64,000 bases of DNA, taken from positions 120,497,879 to 120,561,878 of the forward strand of contig NC_072896.1 of assembly GCF_027943255.1 (NCBI RefSeq), written 5' to 3'. The position numbers were made by a program, and so were the translations under genes. The stretch is from Anastrepha obliqua. Its lineage: Eukaryota > Arthropoda > Insecta > Diptera > Tephritidae. The notes under the pieces are model-generated. The model was not told the DNA's origin and ran no database searches. It saw only the letters and a program-made list of their open reading frames with translations. Shown piece after piece: positions 46,901-56,426 of the stretch; within the stretch, counting starts at the first letter, position 1; each line of letters opens with the position of its first letter.

Positions 46901-49900
46901 CATCAATGAAATCGGAATCAGCGCTTGGCCTTTGACGTTCTTCCGCAGATTGGACATTTTCAGCTTGCTTGGCAGTCTCAATTTCTCCCTCATTCCTGTT
47001 GTCTTTGTTGTTAAGTTCAATCTGGGCTTCTTCCTCAACTGCACCTAGCACATTTTCATCAAAAATATCTTTCACAACTGATGAGCGAGATTCTCCTACA
47101 TTCTCAATCTCTTCAGTTTGGTTTGAAAGTTTAATATCGGCTTTTTCTTCCAGCACTTCAAGCGGAATACCACTTTGATTTTTCGGAGTTGTATTCATAA
47201 TTTCGTGCTCAACAAATCCCTGCTTAAATGCTGCACCGTTTAAAAGTTTAATTTGAAATATTTCGGAATTGACGAAACATACACAAATACATTTCAGACT
47301 TTTGGGATTGAAAAATTTTGAGTCAGGTTTCACTTCACCGGACAATTGCTGCACGCTGTTTCCCTTGTTTGATGGTAAATGGGTTTTCAACCGAGTGGCA
47401 ATTTGTTGTTGTATCAGTGTGGTTGTATACAGTCGTTGAAGTCTGGTGGTATGATGACGGCGTAAAGAGCGTAAGGTCCTTTGGTAGAATGTATAGGTTC
47501 TTGGTTTTCGCGGCTTTATGGCTTTCAGCAAAATTTTCTTTTCCTTTCTTTTTTTACAGCGTTTTGTATAGTTTATGGGAAAATTCTTACATTTGTCTAT
47601 GATCTGTGCATGCTCATGTACTTTACTTTTCTCGTCATCTTTCGCTGACTCAGAATATTTTCGTTTGCGTTTATAGAATTTTGAAAAACATTTAATTTTT
47701 TGTGCTATTTCAAGATCGCTTTGCAAACTTTGATTGGCAGATGTTTTGTTCGTGCCATTTGAGAGTTCTTCGTCGCTCATTTTAGTAATATTGGTGGCAT
47801 TTTCTGCATCCGTTGTTGCTTCATTCGGCGTATTTGGTAGGATACTTGCATCAAATACAGCACTATTGCTCTCATTGCTGCAAGCTGCCTTAAAGTCGAA
47901 CTCGCTTCCGATTTTATTTATAAATGTTTCATATTCTTTCTCAAATGTAGAGCCATTTGAACTTGTTGTGTTGTCGCTCTCCATACCTCTATCATATAAA
48001 CTATCTAGTTTAGCTTGGACGGCTGATAAGTTAAGCTCACTTTTGTAGACTGAGGAGATGAGCGTTTCTTCCACTCGCTCCTTTGTCAGGTTACTCGGTG
48101 AAATATGTACGAGTGCACAGTTTTCCATTGTTTTGCGACTTTCCAACTCATTTGTTGCATTCTCGATGACTTTTTCGAACGTTCCTTCTGGTTCTGTCAT
48201 TTCCAGCGTTTCATTTTCGGTTCTCATTATAACACTACCTGTGCGTATGGGTGCCATGCCCGGTGTTTTTCCTGATAGCTTCATCTTTTTGCTTTCGAGT
48301 TCATCAAGTTCTTTTTCAACATCGAAACTATCGTAGGTAGCATCCCTAATGTCTGTTTTCACATTGAAGTCGTTCGACTTTGTCGCGCTGGCCAACGTTG
48401 GCCCCGCACCATTTGACTTTTCTATATCGATTATAATATCAGGCAAGTTTATGCTTGCATACTGAGTTGTCTCCATGCCCAATGAGCTGTCATTAGTGAG
48501 GCCAACTTGTGCCTTTGGACGTGTATTAAATGTTTCCTTGTATTCTAAATTAGTTTCTACCAACGGTTGTGGTAGTGTTCGATATGTTTCCGCGGCATCG
48601 CTGCCATAAGCAGCTGATGGCTTGACTGCGATCGGCAGTTCTTGCGCGCAAGGCATTTTATTTGCCACCTCAGCGCGGCTAACACTGTCATCCACGTTCA
48701 TAGCTTGCCCCACCACCTGCGGCGACTCATTCTCAGCAAACTTTCGCTCATCTGTGCAGCCATAATCTTCCTCATCTTCATTCCAAGTGCTGAGGAAATC
48801 ACGTAAACTTGAGTAAGTCTTGGTGGTGGGTGTTACTGCGATGCCAGTCTTTTCTATGTTCTCTTCCGTCCCAGCTTTGCTATACATGCTTACGTCGTTC
48901 GGGTGCATCTCGCTGTCCAGGCCAAAGTTGTTGTCAAAGTGATTCATATTTGTAGCCATGTGCTCATCTAAGTTCGTCAGCGTCGTCTCAGCCATAAAAC
49001 AATCATCACTTATCGTTGCTGATGATCTGCGAAAGTCAATTAGTGAACTTTTCGCAGTATTCGACTGCGTGTAGGGCGGTGGCAAATTTCGCAGATGGTC
49101 AACGCGTTGTACTAAGCTTTCACGCGGCTGTTGAAGCAGCGCCGGCGCTTGAATTGGACTCACATAAGTGTCGTAGCTTGTCTGCATGTTGAGATCGTTG
49201 TAGTAAGCAGTTGGATGGATGTCACTATGTGGACCTGTTGTAATATTTGGATTGAGCGGCTGATGTGAAACTACGGCAGCTGGTGTCACAGAGTTTGAGT
49301 ATTGCTGATTGTGTGCAACACTCGCTGGGTAGGAATGATAATTCATATTTGAGGTATCGTAGGTGGGTGTTGCAGCATAGAGATCATTCGTATTGACCTT
49401 GCTCTTGCTGGCATGCCCATAGTCAAGCACGCCATACTTTCCTGTCGAATTATTGTTGTTGCTGCCAGCAGTTGTGCCCGTAGTGCCATACGGAGTGGTT
49501 TGCGCGTGTGGATTGTAGGCATTGGGAAGAAAGTGAGGATGATGTGCAGTGCGCGCATAATAGCAATTCTGTTGCTGATATGGTTGTGGGCAACAATTTT
49601 GGCGAGCAGCAACTGGAGCTGCGGAAGGCGGGTAGGGATGATGATATGCGAGGGAAGGATGCGTAGGTGGTGCTATTGCGGTTGGAATGCCGCTTGGAGG
49701 TAGTGGTGCATGGTGCGAGTATGGATGTGGCAAACGATCGGCTAGTCCGGCTACAAGGTGTGGTGAGGCATGCGAGGAATTCGGCCAGACGCTACGTCCA
49801 GCCGCGTTCGTCGCCATATACTGTTGGTGAGGGTTGTAATAAGAATTATACTTATCATATTTGTTGCTATATTTCTCAGGTGTGTAATACATATCACGAT

Positions 49901-51269
49901 TTGCGGCGACGGTGGCGTTTGCCGCTACGTAGCTGGCATTTGTGGGTGGTATAGCAGCAGTTGGTATGCCATTGGCAGGCGGTGGTAGAGAACGACAATT
50001 TCCGTTAGCATAATCCATGCTCCAGTGCCACGACGAAGATGCGGATGTCTTACGGTATGCGTCATTGGGAATTTCAGCGGCGTACTGCGGTGGGATGGTT
50101 GAAGGTGCGGGTGGCGTCGCCGTGAACGTGACTGCATTATACGCCACTGCTGATAGGTTTGCGGGTTGTGTGGAAGTATAGTACGGAGACGGTGTTGCTG
50201 TGGTCACTGCAGTGTAAATATATTTATCGTACTTATCAATATAAGGAGAGCCACTGCTACTACTGCTACTGCTATTGGTATTTGTGGCGCTGCCGATGGT
50301 GCCGTAATGCACGCCCAGACGTTGCTGTGGCACGCGTGCACTCGGGACTGCAGGTAATGGTTTCATTTGCGCCGAACTCGTGCCATACGCAACCTCTTGT
50401 GGCGTCTCTCCACCGACGTGATATTGCGTAAAATTTTGCGCATAAGTCGGTGAGTTGGTAGCATCCATCGGTTGATTACTATAATTAATATAATCGATGA
50501 TGTGGTTTGGCAATTTTATGGGTAATTTGTTTTTGTAAGGATCCACATAGGCGGCTGAGCCACTAGTTTGCAACGGCTGTGCGTAGAATGGTGTGGCGGT
50601 GGCTTGTGGTTTTGCGGACGTGCTTGTTTCACCATTACGTTTTTGATTATTCGGACTGCTTTCGGTGCTGCTGCTACTATTAAAAACTTTGCTATTGTTG
50701 TTGTTGGCAGTTTGGCTGTTTGTTTGCATTGCCGTCTGCGTGGGCAGCTTGCTTGGCTTTTCCAAGGTGGTGTAGATTGCCGTTGTATGCCGCATGCCCA
50801 GCAAATTGCGTTCGGCACCAGTAGACTGCGGATAGCTATCGCCACCTCCCAAGTACGCATACGAGTCATAGTTGCTGTTATATTGCGATGCTGAAGGCAC
50901 CTGCAATTGTTCCGCCAATTGATATGAATGTGTTTGATGATGGTACTGTTGATGTGGCGGATGATGATGAAGTTGTGGCTGTTGTTGGTGTTGTTGATGT
51001 TGAAAAGTTTCATTATAGTACGGCGTTACAGCAGCTATTGTGGCCACTGGTGTCGGCTCGACCATGCCCACAGGTGTGGTGGAATGCGTATCCGAATACT
51101 GACTGCCAGCTGATGCCGGATTGGTGGGGGTGGTGGTGGCGCTCGCATAACCACTACTGTTGCTACTACTGCTGCTGCTGCCACAACTCATATTAGTGTT
51201 GCTATTGCTGTTGCTGGCAACCGCACTAAGTGGCATAGCGGTAATACATTCAACCGTAGTAGCGTCCAT
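43977..51269 (-). CDS. large disordered protein, unrecognised
   Basis: One open frame of 2430 codons, stop TAG at 43977-43979. I do not recognise a family. Visible regions: residues 1-60 Ser/Thr/Asn-rich; about 88-115 Gln/His-rich (FQHQQHQQQPQLHHHPPHQQ); about 120-760 Tyr/Pro/Asn/Gln-rich and prion-like (KYDKYNSYYNPHQQY); a motif TYSSLRDFLSTWNEDEED near 815; a strongly basic segment at about 1190-1310 (KCFSKFYKRKRKY, KRCKKRKEKKILLKAIKPRK) that could be a nuclear signal or nucleic-acid contact; acidic Glu/Asp/Ser-rich sequence; a Ser run with DEDT near 1880; a 34-residue tandem duplication near 1970-2040; helix-prone segments at about 2110-2260; and a basic C-terminus (HNHRRLKRQVLYNSLREKYV). 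No signal peptide or membrane segment. The long intact frame and biased, evolving repeats argue for a real gene. The first ATG may be internal, because the frame stays open back to a splice acceptor (see 51294). Confidence 0.85.
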   Translation of the reverse strand: MDATTVECITAMPLSAVASNSNSNTNMSCGSSSSSSNSSGYASATTTPTNPASAGSQYSDTHSTTPVGMVEPTPVATIAAVTPYYNETFQHQQHQQQPQLHHHPPHQQYHHQTHSYQLAEQLQVPSASQYNSNYDSYAYLGGGDSYPQSTGAERNLLGMRHTTAIYTTLEKPSKLPTQTAMQTNSQTANNNNSKVFNSSSSTESSPNNQKRNGETSTSAKPQATATPFYAQPLQTSGSAAYVDPYKNKLPIKLPNHIIDYINYSNQPMDATNSPTYAQNFTQYHVGGETPQEVAYGTSSAQMKPLPAVPSARVPQQRLGVHYGTIGSATNTNSSSSSSSGSPYIDKYDKYIYTAVTTATPSPYYTSTQPANLSAVAYNAVTFTATPPAPSTIPPQYAAEIPNDAYRKTSASSSWHWSMDYANGNCRSLPPPANGIPTAAIPPTNASYVAANATVAANRDMYYTPEKYSNKYDKYNSYYNPHQQYMATNAAGRSVWPNSSHASPHLVAGLADRLPHPYSHHAPLPPSGIPTAIAPPTHPSLAYHHPYPPSAAPVAARQNCCPQPYQQQNCYYARTAHHPHFLPNAYNPHAQTTPYGTTGTTAGSNNNNSTGKYGVLDYGHASKSKVNTNDLYAATPTYDTSNMNYHSYPASVAHNQQYSNSVTPAAVVSHQPLNPNITTGPHSDIHPTAYYNDLNMQTSYDTYVSPIQAPALLQQPRESLVQRVDHLRNLPPPYTQSNTAKSSLIDFRRSSATISDDCFMAETTLTNLDEHMATNMNHFDNNFGLDSEMHPNDVSMYSKAGTEENIEKTGIAVTPTTKTYSSLRDFLSTWNEDEEDYGCTDERKFAENESPQVVGQAMNVDDSVSRAEVANKMPCAQELPIAVKPSAAYGSDAAETYRTLPQPLVETNLEYKETFNTRPKAQVGLTNDSSLGMETTQYASINLPDIIIDIEKSNGAGPTLASATKSNDFNVKTDIRDATYDSFDVEKELDELESKKMKLSGKTPGMAPIRTGSVIMRTENETLEMTEPEGTFEKVIENATNELESRKTMENCALVHISPSNLTKERVEETLISSVYKSELNLSAVQAKLDSLYDRGMESDNTTSSNGSTFEKEYETFINKIGSEFDFKAACSNESNSAVFDASILPNTPNEATTDAENATNITKMSDEELSNGTNKTSANQSLQSDLEIAQKIKCFSKFYKRKRKYSESAKDDEKSKVHEHAQIIDKCKNFPINYTKRCKKRKEKKILLKAIKPRKPRTYTFYQRTLRSLRRHHTTRLQRLYTTTLIQQQIATRLKTHLPSNKGNSVQQLSGEVKPDSKFFNPKSLKCICVCFVNSEIFQIKLLNGAAFKQGFVEHEIMNTTPKNQSGIPLEVLEEKADIKLSNQTEEIENVGESRSSVVKDIFDENVLGAVEEEAQIELNNKDNRNEGEIETAKQAENVQSAEERQRPSADSDFIDVKGDIEVNKAWPNMLEMQSAAETSDRQTNLLDVSNNMSAYVFEDDGAETKITANFVPNIKRDNNLSDIEDKSSAQQLIAERVLDQDVDDFGEMTHTETEISANSPAARDQDIRTVNEVHDGIKNVIVTSINDDVPLGNSNSSPKIIEILEQQNSGVENVESEVTETTACRYSNKTEENRASLIEESSNLCADDLVEQFSVYSETFNSPASKETIERIEDVDAKIDNLACATKFEETSVNQTEENVNSFSVDIRKEFAVNSDAITTTATKTTAETKIEIGDSKVVAPTFSSNDKETAIHQIEEDMNSLNSPHTPAISSPAAEEGNWNSLSPIETENINCPTKDLRESTTAQNEGYRLIDQDLDTYERGKSVDMFGARKSAEYFTASSKNYFKKSPDFDVDSTDSNSSCNSDASTSSSDHRSVTSSSSSSSSSSDEDTQSSTTTAHSDFDEMKELEKELSQHQTDEPRNLQATEIEKKTEAEPHTQENYIKTLKEILESDSDVHDEVVTNKDVQENLENHEVAHANDDAQTSEHETAESMRAPVKVGKSLQENYAVAPANDDAQISEHEEAESMRAPVKVGKSLQAKDSILLIGGESTVTMPARMSDSVDFEVVNATSGVVGCYKSYEIECLEHKLEEEEEENKSQTKYLISGESEVPSLKKLVFDFLERENTIEDHSMINRTEDELNSKIPKLSDLCKIALSSSFEISATTNTNQNVPETLERELSVEEALAEMFRQSGVPSDLEDGDMEEKEAQDVVLINLEEILVNDSDLYVLQCDMNENVLSVVAHAQAQPTDTPMAVYESIDNIVESGDETGEPFKEVMQLESPQQEVAGTIETTDFLGPFVNIDGGMAENTSVETEISYTTYPQTLPTEFIAADMMTANEQSITVDSLSDTQFDFPAIHHEEIVSHNHRRLKRQVLYNSLREKYVLKRVNFRPHHGNRILKKYIHRWILQCLIARFRERELRKVHMYVTE
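45152..45356 (-). repeat. in-frame 102-bp tandem duplication in the large gene
   Basis: Two adjacent 34-codon units share ESMRAPVKVGKSLQ and ANDDAQxSEHExAESMRAPV. They differ at a few codons. The period of 102 keeps the frame. Confidence 0.85.
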
Positions 51270-51293
51270 GTCGGCCTGGTCCTGTGGCCACTT

Positions 51294-51315
51294 CTGCGTT
51301 TATAAAAAAGCCAAC
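51294..51315 (-). promoter_or_regulatory. candidate splice acceptor upstream of first ATG
   Basis: The reverse strand reads GGCTTTTTTATAAACGCAG, then AAGTGGCC. From this AG the frame K-W-P-Q-D-Q-A-D runs in phase into the ATG at 51269. An in-frame TAA lies just beyond the acceptor. Either the ATG is preceded by a spliced 5' UTR, or the protein begins in an upstream exon. Confidence 0.55.
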
Positions 51316-52352
51316 TTTCGGATTTCGATGGCGAAACTGTAAATACAATTAATGTGGTTGTGTGAGTGAATGGCATACAAATAAAATTAAATAAGTTTGA
51401 AAAACGCACACAATTTCATAGCAAACAGTTTATAGCTTAGAAAATCTGTGGCAAAACTCACGTGAAAATATTAAAAATATTTAGCCAATAATCCGTAATA
51501 ATACGAAATATTTATATAGAAATTATCGCTTAACTAAATAATGCGCTTATGGTTTCCTTGTTTTCACTTTGCTTTTCTATAACCAAATGTGCGTAAATTT
51601 TCATGAAAAACCCTTAAACATATGCACTACAGAGGTACATATATTGGGAAAAATACAAACGAAATGAAAGTTCGCTGTAGTGAACTGGAACATTTATAGT
51701 CACACGCCAATGTCCCTGCGATAAGTATGTAGACAGATTATCTGCCGTCATTTACTAAAATGTTCATTAAATATTAACGATTAACTGTCATTTTTGTTGG
51801 TCAGCTCGGCCGCCGACCTACATACATACATACATACAAATGCATGTATGTATGTTTAATGACCTATACACAGGTGTTCGACAGCGTTATGGTTTCAATT
51901 GGGTTCTACACACACACACACACAACCTCAAATGCTTTTCGATGCCACTGTTTTAAGTGCCCTACCAATGCTTGAACAACGGGCCAGCACCCCCTTTTGT
52001 TGTGGTAACGACACGGGACACAACAAACCAAATAATACCAGCTAGCCAATAGAAATGTCTAACATTGACCGAAAAAATTTTTCAAAATGCGGTTTTCGAA
52101 TACAAAATATTGCACGTGAACTACTAAAAAGTCGAAATTCTAATCCAAAAAAATCTCGAAAGAAGCATTGAAATTGCATTTTAATTGCATTTATAAGTCA
52201 TGAACTGTGCACCACATACGAGTATTGATGAATATTTTTTAAATGAAAATTTACAAATTTTTAAATATTTTATACAAACTTCGAAACATTGCTTTATATG
52301 CTTCTTGATGTAGGTAGTCTTGCTTAATTGAAAATAAATCGAAATGCATTTG
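51316..52352. other. upstream intron or promoter region of the large gene
   Basis: AT-rich. A (CATA)n tract facing (TATG)n at about 51821-51858 could form a hairpin, and (CA)n lies at 51910-51926. No exon recognised. Confidence 0.4.
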
Positions 52353-52478
52353 TTAAGGGGTTATAAACAGTTAGAAGGCCGAAGAGAACCGAATTTTCGA
52401 TAATTTTTTCGGAGAAAACTTTTAAATTTATTGATCTAAAAAATTGTACACTCATTATGTTATCTTTTAATTGTATTC

Positions 52479-52800
52479 GGCCGCCGTGGCCGAATGGGTT
52501 GGTGCGTGACTACCATTCGGAATTCAGAGAGAGAAAGGCGGTTCGAATCTCGAAGAAAGAGCAAAATTAAAAGAAAGTTTTTTCTAATAGCGGTGACCCC
52601 TCGGCAGGCAATGGCAAGCCTCCGAGTGTATTTCTGCCATGAAAAAGCTCCTCATACAAATATCTGCCGTTCGGAGTCGGCTTGAAACTGTAGGTCCCTC
52701 CATTTGTGGACCAACATCAAGACGCACACCACAAATAGGAGGAGGAGCTCGGCCAAAAAGGGTGTATGCGCCAATTATATATATATATATATATATATAT
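52479..52800 (+). repeat. full-length tRNA-derived SINE
   Basis: Head GGCCGCCGTGGCCGAATGGG (A box from 52487), B box GGTTCGAATCT at 52540-52550. Body and tail follow (CTCGGCCAAAAAGGGTGTAT, slightly shortened hairpin), ending in (TA)n. The clearest copy in the window. Confidence 0.9.
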
Positions 52801-53114
52801 TAGTAAACATATTCGTTTGGAAAGGAGCTACAGCTAATATTCGGGAGCTCCTCGCAAAAAAGACGTTTTTCCGCTTCTGAACTGGATCCTCTGAAATTAA
52901 AAAACCAAACAGATTTCGTTAACGTAATGTTAAATCTAGTAATTAATCAAGGAATAAGCAAAATAACTTTTTTTGACAAAATGGTGGTTTCCCTCAATAA
53001 AAAAAATCGATTTTTGACCAAAATTTCGGCCTTAAATTGTTTATATTGTAAAAAAAATAAAATATTTATCGGTGAGAAAAAATCTTCGATTAATTACTAA
53101 AAAATATATAATAT

Positions 53115-53663
53115 TTAAGGGGAGCCTCTTATCAGTCGGCTTCAAAAAATCGATTTTTTTACTGCAATCGATAGATATATTATAGGAGAATATACCCTCA
53201 CAGGTCTGTGTATCGTCCCTCGTGTGAGTATACTGTCTACCTTCTGAAAACTTTGAAACACGTCTTCTCAAAACCATGTTTTTGAAAATGGCGTGTAAGA
53301 TTTAAAAATAAACGACGAAAGTTATCGTTTCAAACCGATAATCTATATAAAGATAACTATTAGAGTAGTCTATTATATGCGTGAAAGCCTTCTGAATAAG
53401 ACAATATTTTTCTTTTGTGTTTCAGGTGAAAACTACGACCGCAATCTTACACGCCGTTTTACTAGCGCGCAACGAGAAGCTGTGAGAGATCCCTCATATG
53501 CCCACCATTTTGTTTTTTTATTTACGTTAAAAAATTGTTTATTACTCTTCAATCATGCTTTCAAATAAATGTAAAAGATTATTTCTTTGTGTCTCTTTTT
53601 TCGCCTCGAAAAAAAAGGGAAAAAACACCTTTTTTGAAGCCACTGATAAGAGGTCCCCCTAAA
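53115..53663. mobile_element. TTAA-type MITE with 30-bp inverted ends
   Basis: The left end after TTAA reads GGGGAGCCTCTTATCAGTCG. The right end in reverse reads GGGGGACCTCTTATCAGTGG. Both continue GCTTCAAAAAA. The right flank is TAAA, one base off TTAA. The interior is non-coding. Another TTAAGGGGTTATAAACAG at 52353 may mark a larger related element around it, with no matching right end found. Confidence 0.7.
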
Positions 53664-53857
53664 GAAGTCGTGTTAAAATTTGAGACTAATCGGTTTAGCT
53701 GTTGGTCACCGACTTTGAGAACACCCTTTTGAGAAAAACGCGTTTAAAGTTTGAAAAGCACTTTACATAGGATACAATTTTTTTTTTTTCAAATTTGCGT
53801 GTAACTTCGAAAATATTTACCGGAACGATATTAAATTTTCAGTGTAAATTCTTAAAT

Positions 53858-53952
53858 TAAATCCATTTGTGGAACAACACCAAGACGCACACCACAAATA
53901 GGAGGAGGAGCTCGGCCAAACACCTAACAGAAGTGTACGCGCCAATTATTTA
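53858..53952 (+). repeat. SINE 3' tail fragment
   Basis: Only the last part: CCATTTGTGGAACAACACCA to CACCTAACAGAAGTGTACGC and CCAATTATTTATTT. Second tail type. Confidence 0.8.
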
Positions 53953-54077
53953 TTTTTTATTCTTAAATATATGCACATTAAGAAAAAAATAAATAAAACG
54001 ATTGTTTGAAAATTCTAACTGGAGGCCGGATACCCGATTTTCGCTAAAAAACCTGCTGTTTGTTAATGTTTACTACA

Positions 54078-55585
54078 CCGCACGAAAAAATTATAAGACC
54101 AAGATGATTATGATGATCTCTACTAAAGCAGTAATAGAAAACTGTTCCAATATCGGTGCGTTGATTGTATGTTTAAAATCGTATCTCAATTGCAGGTATT
54201 TTCGTAATGCGCAAATTCTTGTTCCGTGCAAAACGAAATAATTATAAGACCAAAAGTGTACAATGTAAGTTATTACGTTAAATTTATTATATTACAACTG
54301 CTTTTGATAGCTTCATCTCATTCTTATGTTTATGTGGTTGCTTTGGTTAAGAAACAAAAAATATGTTTTGCCTGAATTTGAGCTGAGACAAATGTTTGCA
54401 TGAAAAGAGAGTGGTCTTACAATCTGAAAGATTGCTTCAAAACTAAAAAGAAGCAAAACTGTGGCTTTGCATTACTTCCATTTGAAATACGGATGTACCA
54501 AAAGAAGTGGTAGAAAGCCAAAGCTTAGTGCTAGAGATGCTCGGGAAATCAATCGTTCCGCCATAAATAAAACAAGTAGCCCTGCTGAAGTTACTACCCC
54601 ATGAGCAAATTTTGTAAGCAAATTCTTGTCTAGAATATGTCAAACGAGTACCTTAACTTAGGTACACACCCTGGGGCAGTGCGCCAACCTAAATCCCATC
54701 AATCTTCTCCATTATATCAACAGCTCTGACTGGCTGTAGATATCTGCCTGTTGGAGGTCTCATAGTGATATCAAAACGGCGCTTCAGTGCTACTTGAGGA
54801 GTGCCAGACTCGCACTTCAACCATTGCACCTCCCTACCTACCTACACTTAAGTTAACCACACGACACAAACAGGTCAGATTGACATTTGCAGAAAAATAA
54901 CAAATTTGGGAAGATGAATGGGAAAGAGTAACTGTTTCCGATGAAAGAAATTCAATCTGGACGGTTTAGATGATTCCCAAATGTATTGGTAAAAAAAGGA
55001 AGAAAAGGGAGGAGAAAATTACTCATAATTTCGGAATTATTTCGTAATTGGGTATCCATTAGCGTCAGAGGCAAAACGCCTATATGGCTTATATCCACAA
55101 AAATGAATAGTGTCGAGTACATAGAATTTCTAGACGAAGTACTTATTATTATTATTATTTTTTGATGACAATTTCGATGAGGAGTGGACTTTCCAGCATG
55201 ACAACGCAGCCGTTCATGCTTCCAAAGCCACAAAAGAGTTTCTGGCAGCGAAAAAATATCAATTTTACGAGTAGAATGGTCTGCTTGCAGCCCTGACCTT
55301 AATCCAATCGAAAATGTATGGGCATTACTTTCCCAATCGGTTTTCAAAACTGGAAGACAGCTCTAACAGCCTGAGAAGTGCGATTAATGTCGAAAGATCA
55401 AAAATTAAGTAAAATATTATAAAAAATTTAATCAAATCGATGATTCGACAACTTCAAACAGTTATAATCAAAGGAGGATCCAACGCAAATGGCTAAGCTC
55501 CAAATTATAAACTAACGCCAAGTATTCTATTTGTTTATTTTAAATATAATAACATTGGTCTTTTACTTTTTTCGTTCTATAGATT
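54078..55585 (+). mobile_element. Tc1-like element, broken, with non-LTR insertion
   Basis: The left side has two copies of ACGAAAAAATTATAAGACCA-like sequence (near 54082 and 54232), and the right side has the inverted form near 55550-55585. This suggests an IR/DR-type Tc1 end. Coding pieces: RKPKLSARDAREINRSAINK then TSSPAEVTTP; after the insertion, EDEWERVTVSDERNSIW (first Asp); then FDEEWTFQHDNAAVHASKAT (second Asp) and KEFLAAKKYQF; a frameshift; then DLNPIENV-like sequence at about 55298-55320 (third acidic residue). Stops throughout, and a TTA microsatellite at 55143-55162. Confidence 0.82.
54661..54848 (+). mobile_element. non-LTR 3' end, short truncated copy
   Basis: 188 bp of 3' UTR only, matching 2600-2729 plus 3550-3645 and, in reverse, 56427-56600, with a CTAC-type tail. 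It lies within the Tc1 element and shows the uninterrupted target sequence of the Transib-like insertion (AAAACGGCGCTTCAGTGCTA). Confidence 0.85.
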
Positions 55586-55589
55586 TTAC

Positions 55590-56420
55590 TTTTTTTTATA
55601 ATTAATTTAAGTCTTGTGAAAGCTTTGCTTATTTCTGGGTATTTTTGAAATATTTATTATTAAAAGTTTAAATATTAAAAACATAAATTGTTAGCACTAA
55701 ACTGATAATAAAAATTAAAGAAATTTATTTGTGTGGTGTATATATTTGACCTTTTCATTCCGATATGGAACATAGCGCCTTAACAAATTGTTTCCTCTGG
55801 CCCCGATTTTGCGCTAGTATTTTAACTTCACTGCAAGTTTTGTTCGTCTTTTCCACCTCGATAATACTTCTCCATGTGTTAGACGATCTTCCTCTGCGGA
55901 GGCGGCACTGCGAATTTCATTACACTTAAGTTCCTTTACAATAGGTTTGTGGCTGCTTTGTGGCTTGCCAAAGCATTGTGTTTTGAATAATATTCGGCCA
56001 AAATATGCGCATGATTTTACGCAGCCAGCGGTTAACAAAAATTTGAAGTGCTTGCGCATATTTTTGCGATGGCTGATCTAAGTTCAATGCGTCCCCCGTT
56101 TTTCAGTTTACGAAAATTCTACTTTGGGCCGCTGATAACTAATTTAGAAACATGAAAGGCATCTAAGTCAGAGCTTAAGACACCACCAAAACTCTATCTC
56201 GACAAAGTTGCAGATAAACGGTATTGAATGCAAGCCGTCGTTATGTTCAAATAAATTCGTTTTGAAAAGTGTATTTTGACTCGTAGATCATCAGCTGTGA
56301 CTCTTTGTCGATTTATAAATCAACATAAAAATAGGTAATAGGTGAAAATGTAAATGAAAAAGAGTTTCAAATACCTTCGAGAAATGAAATAGAAAAGTGG
56401 TTGGCAGATCTATAATAGTT
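55590..56420. other. no supported feature
   Basis: A reverse frame of 81 codons at 55814-56059 has no recognisable motif. Otherwise AT-rich. Confidence 0.4.
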
Positions 56421-56426
56421 ACTTAG

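Noticed and set aside
50516..51013. 165-codon Asn/His/Thr-rich reverse frame
   Set aside because: Alternate frame of the same low-complexity coding DNA.
43977..51269. Naming the large gene after a Drosophila locus near GlyP
   Set aside because: No domain or sequence I truly recognise, and synteny from memory is not evidence.
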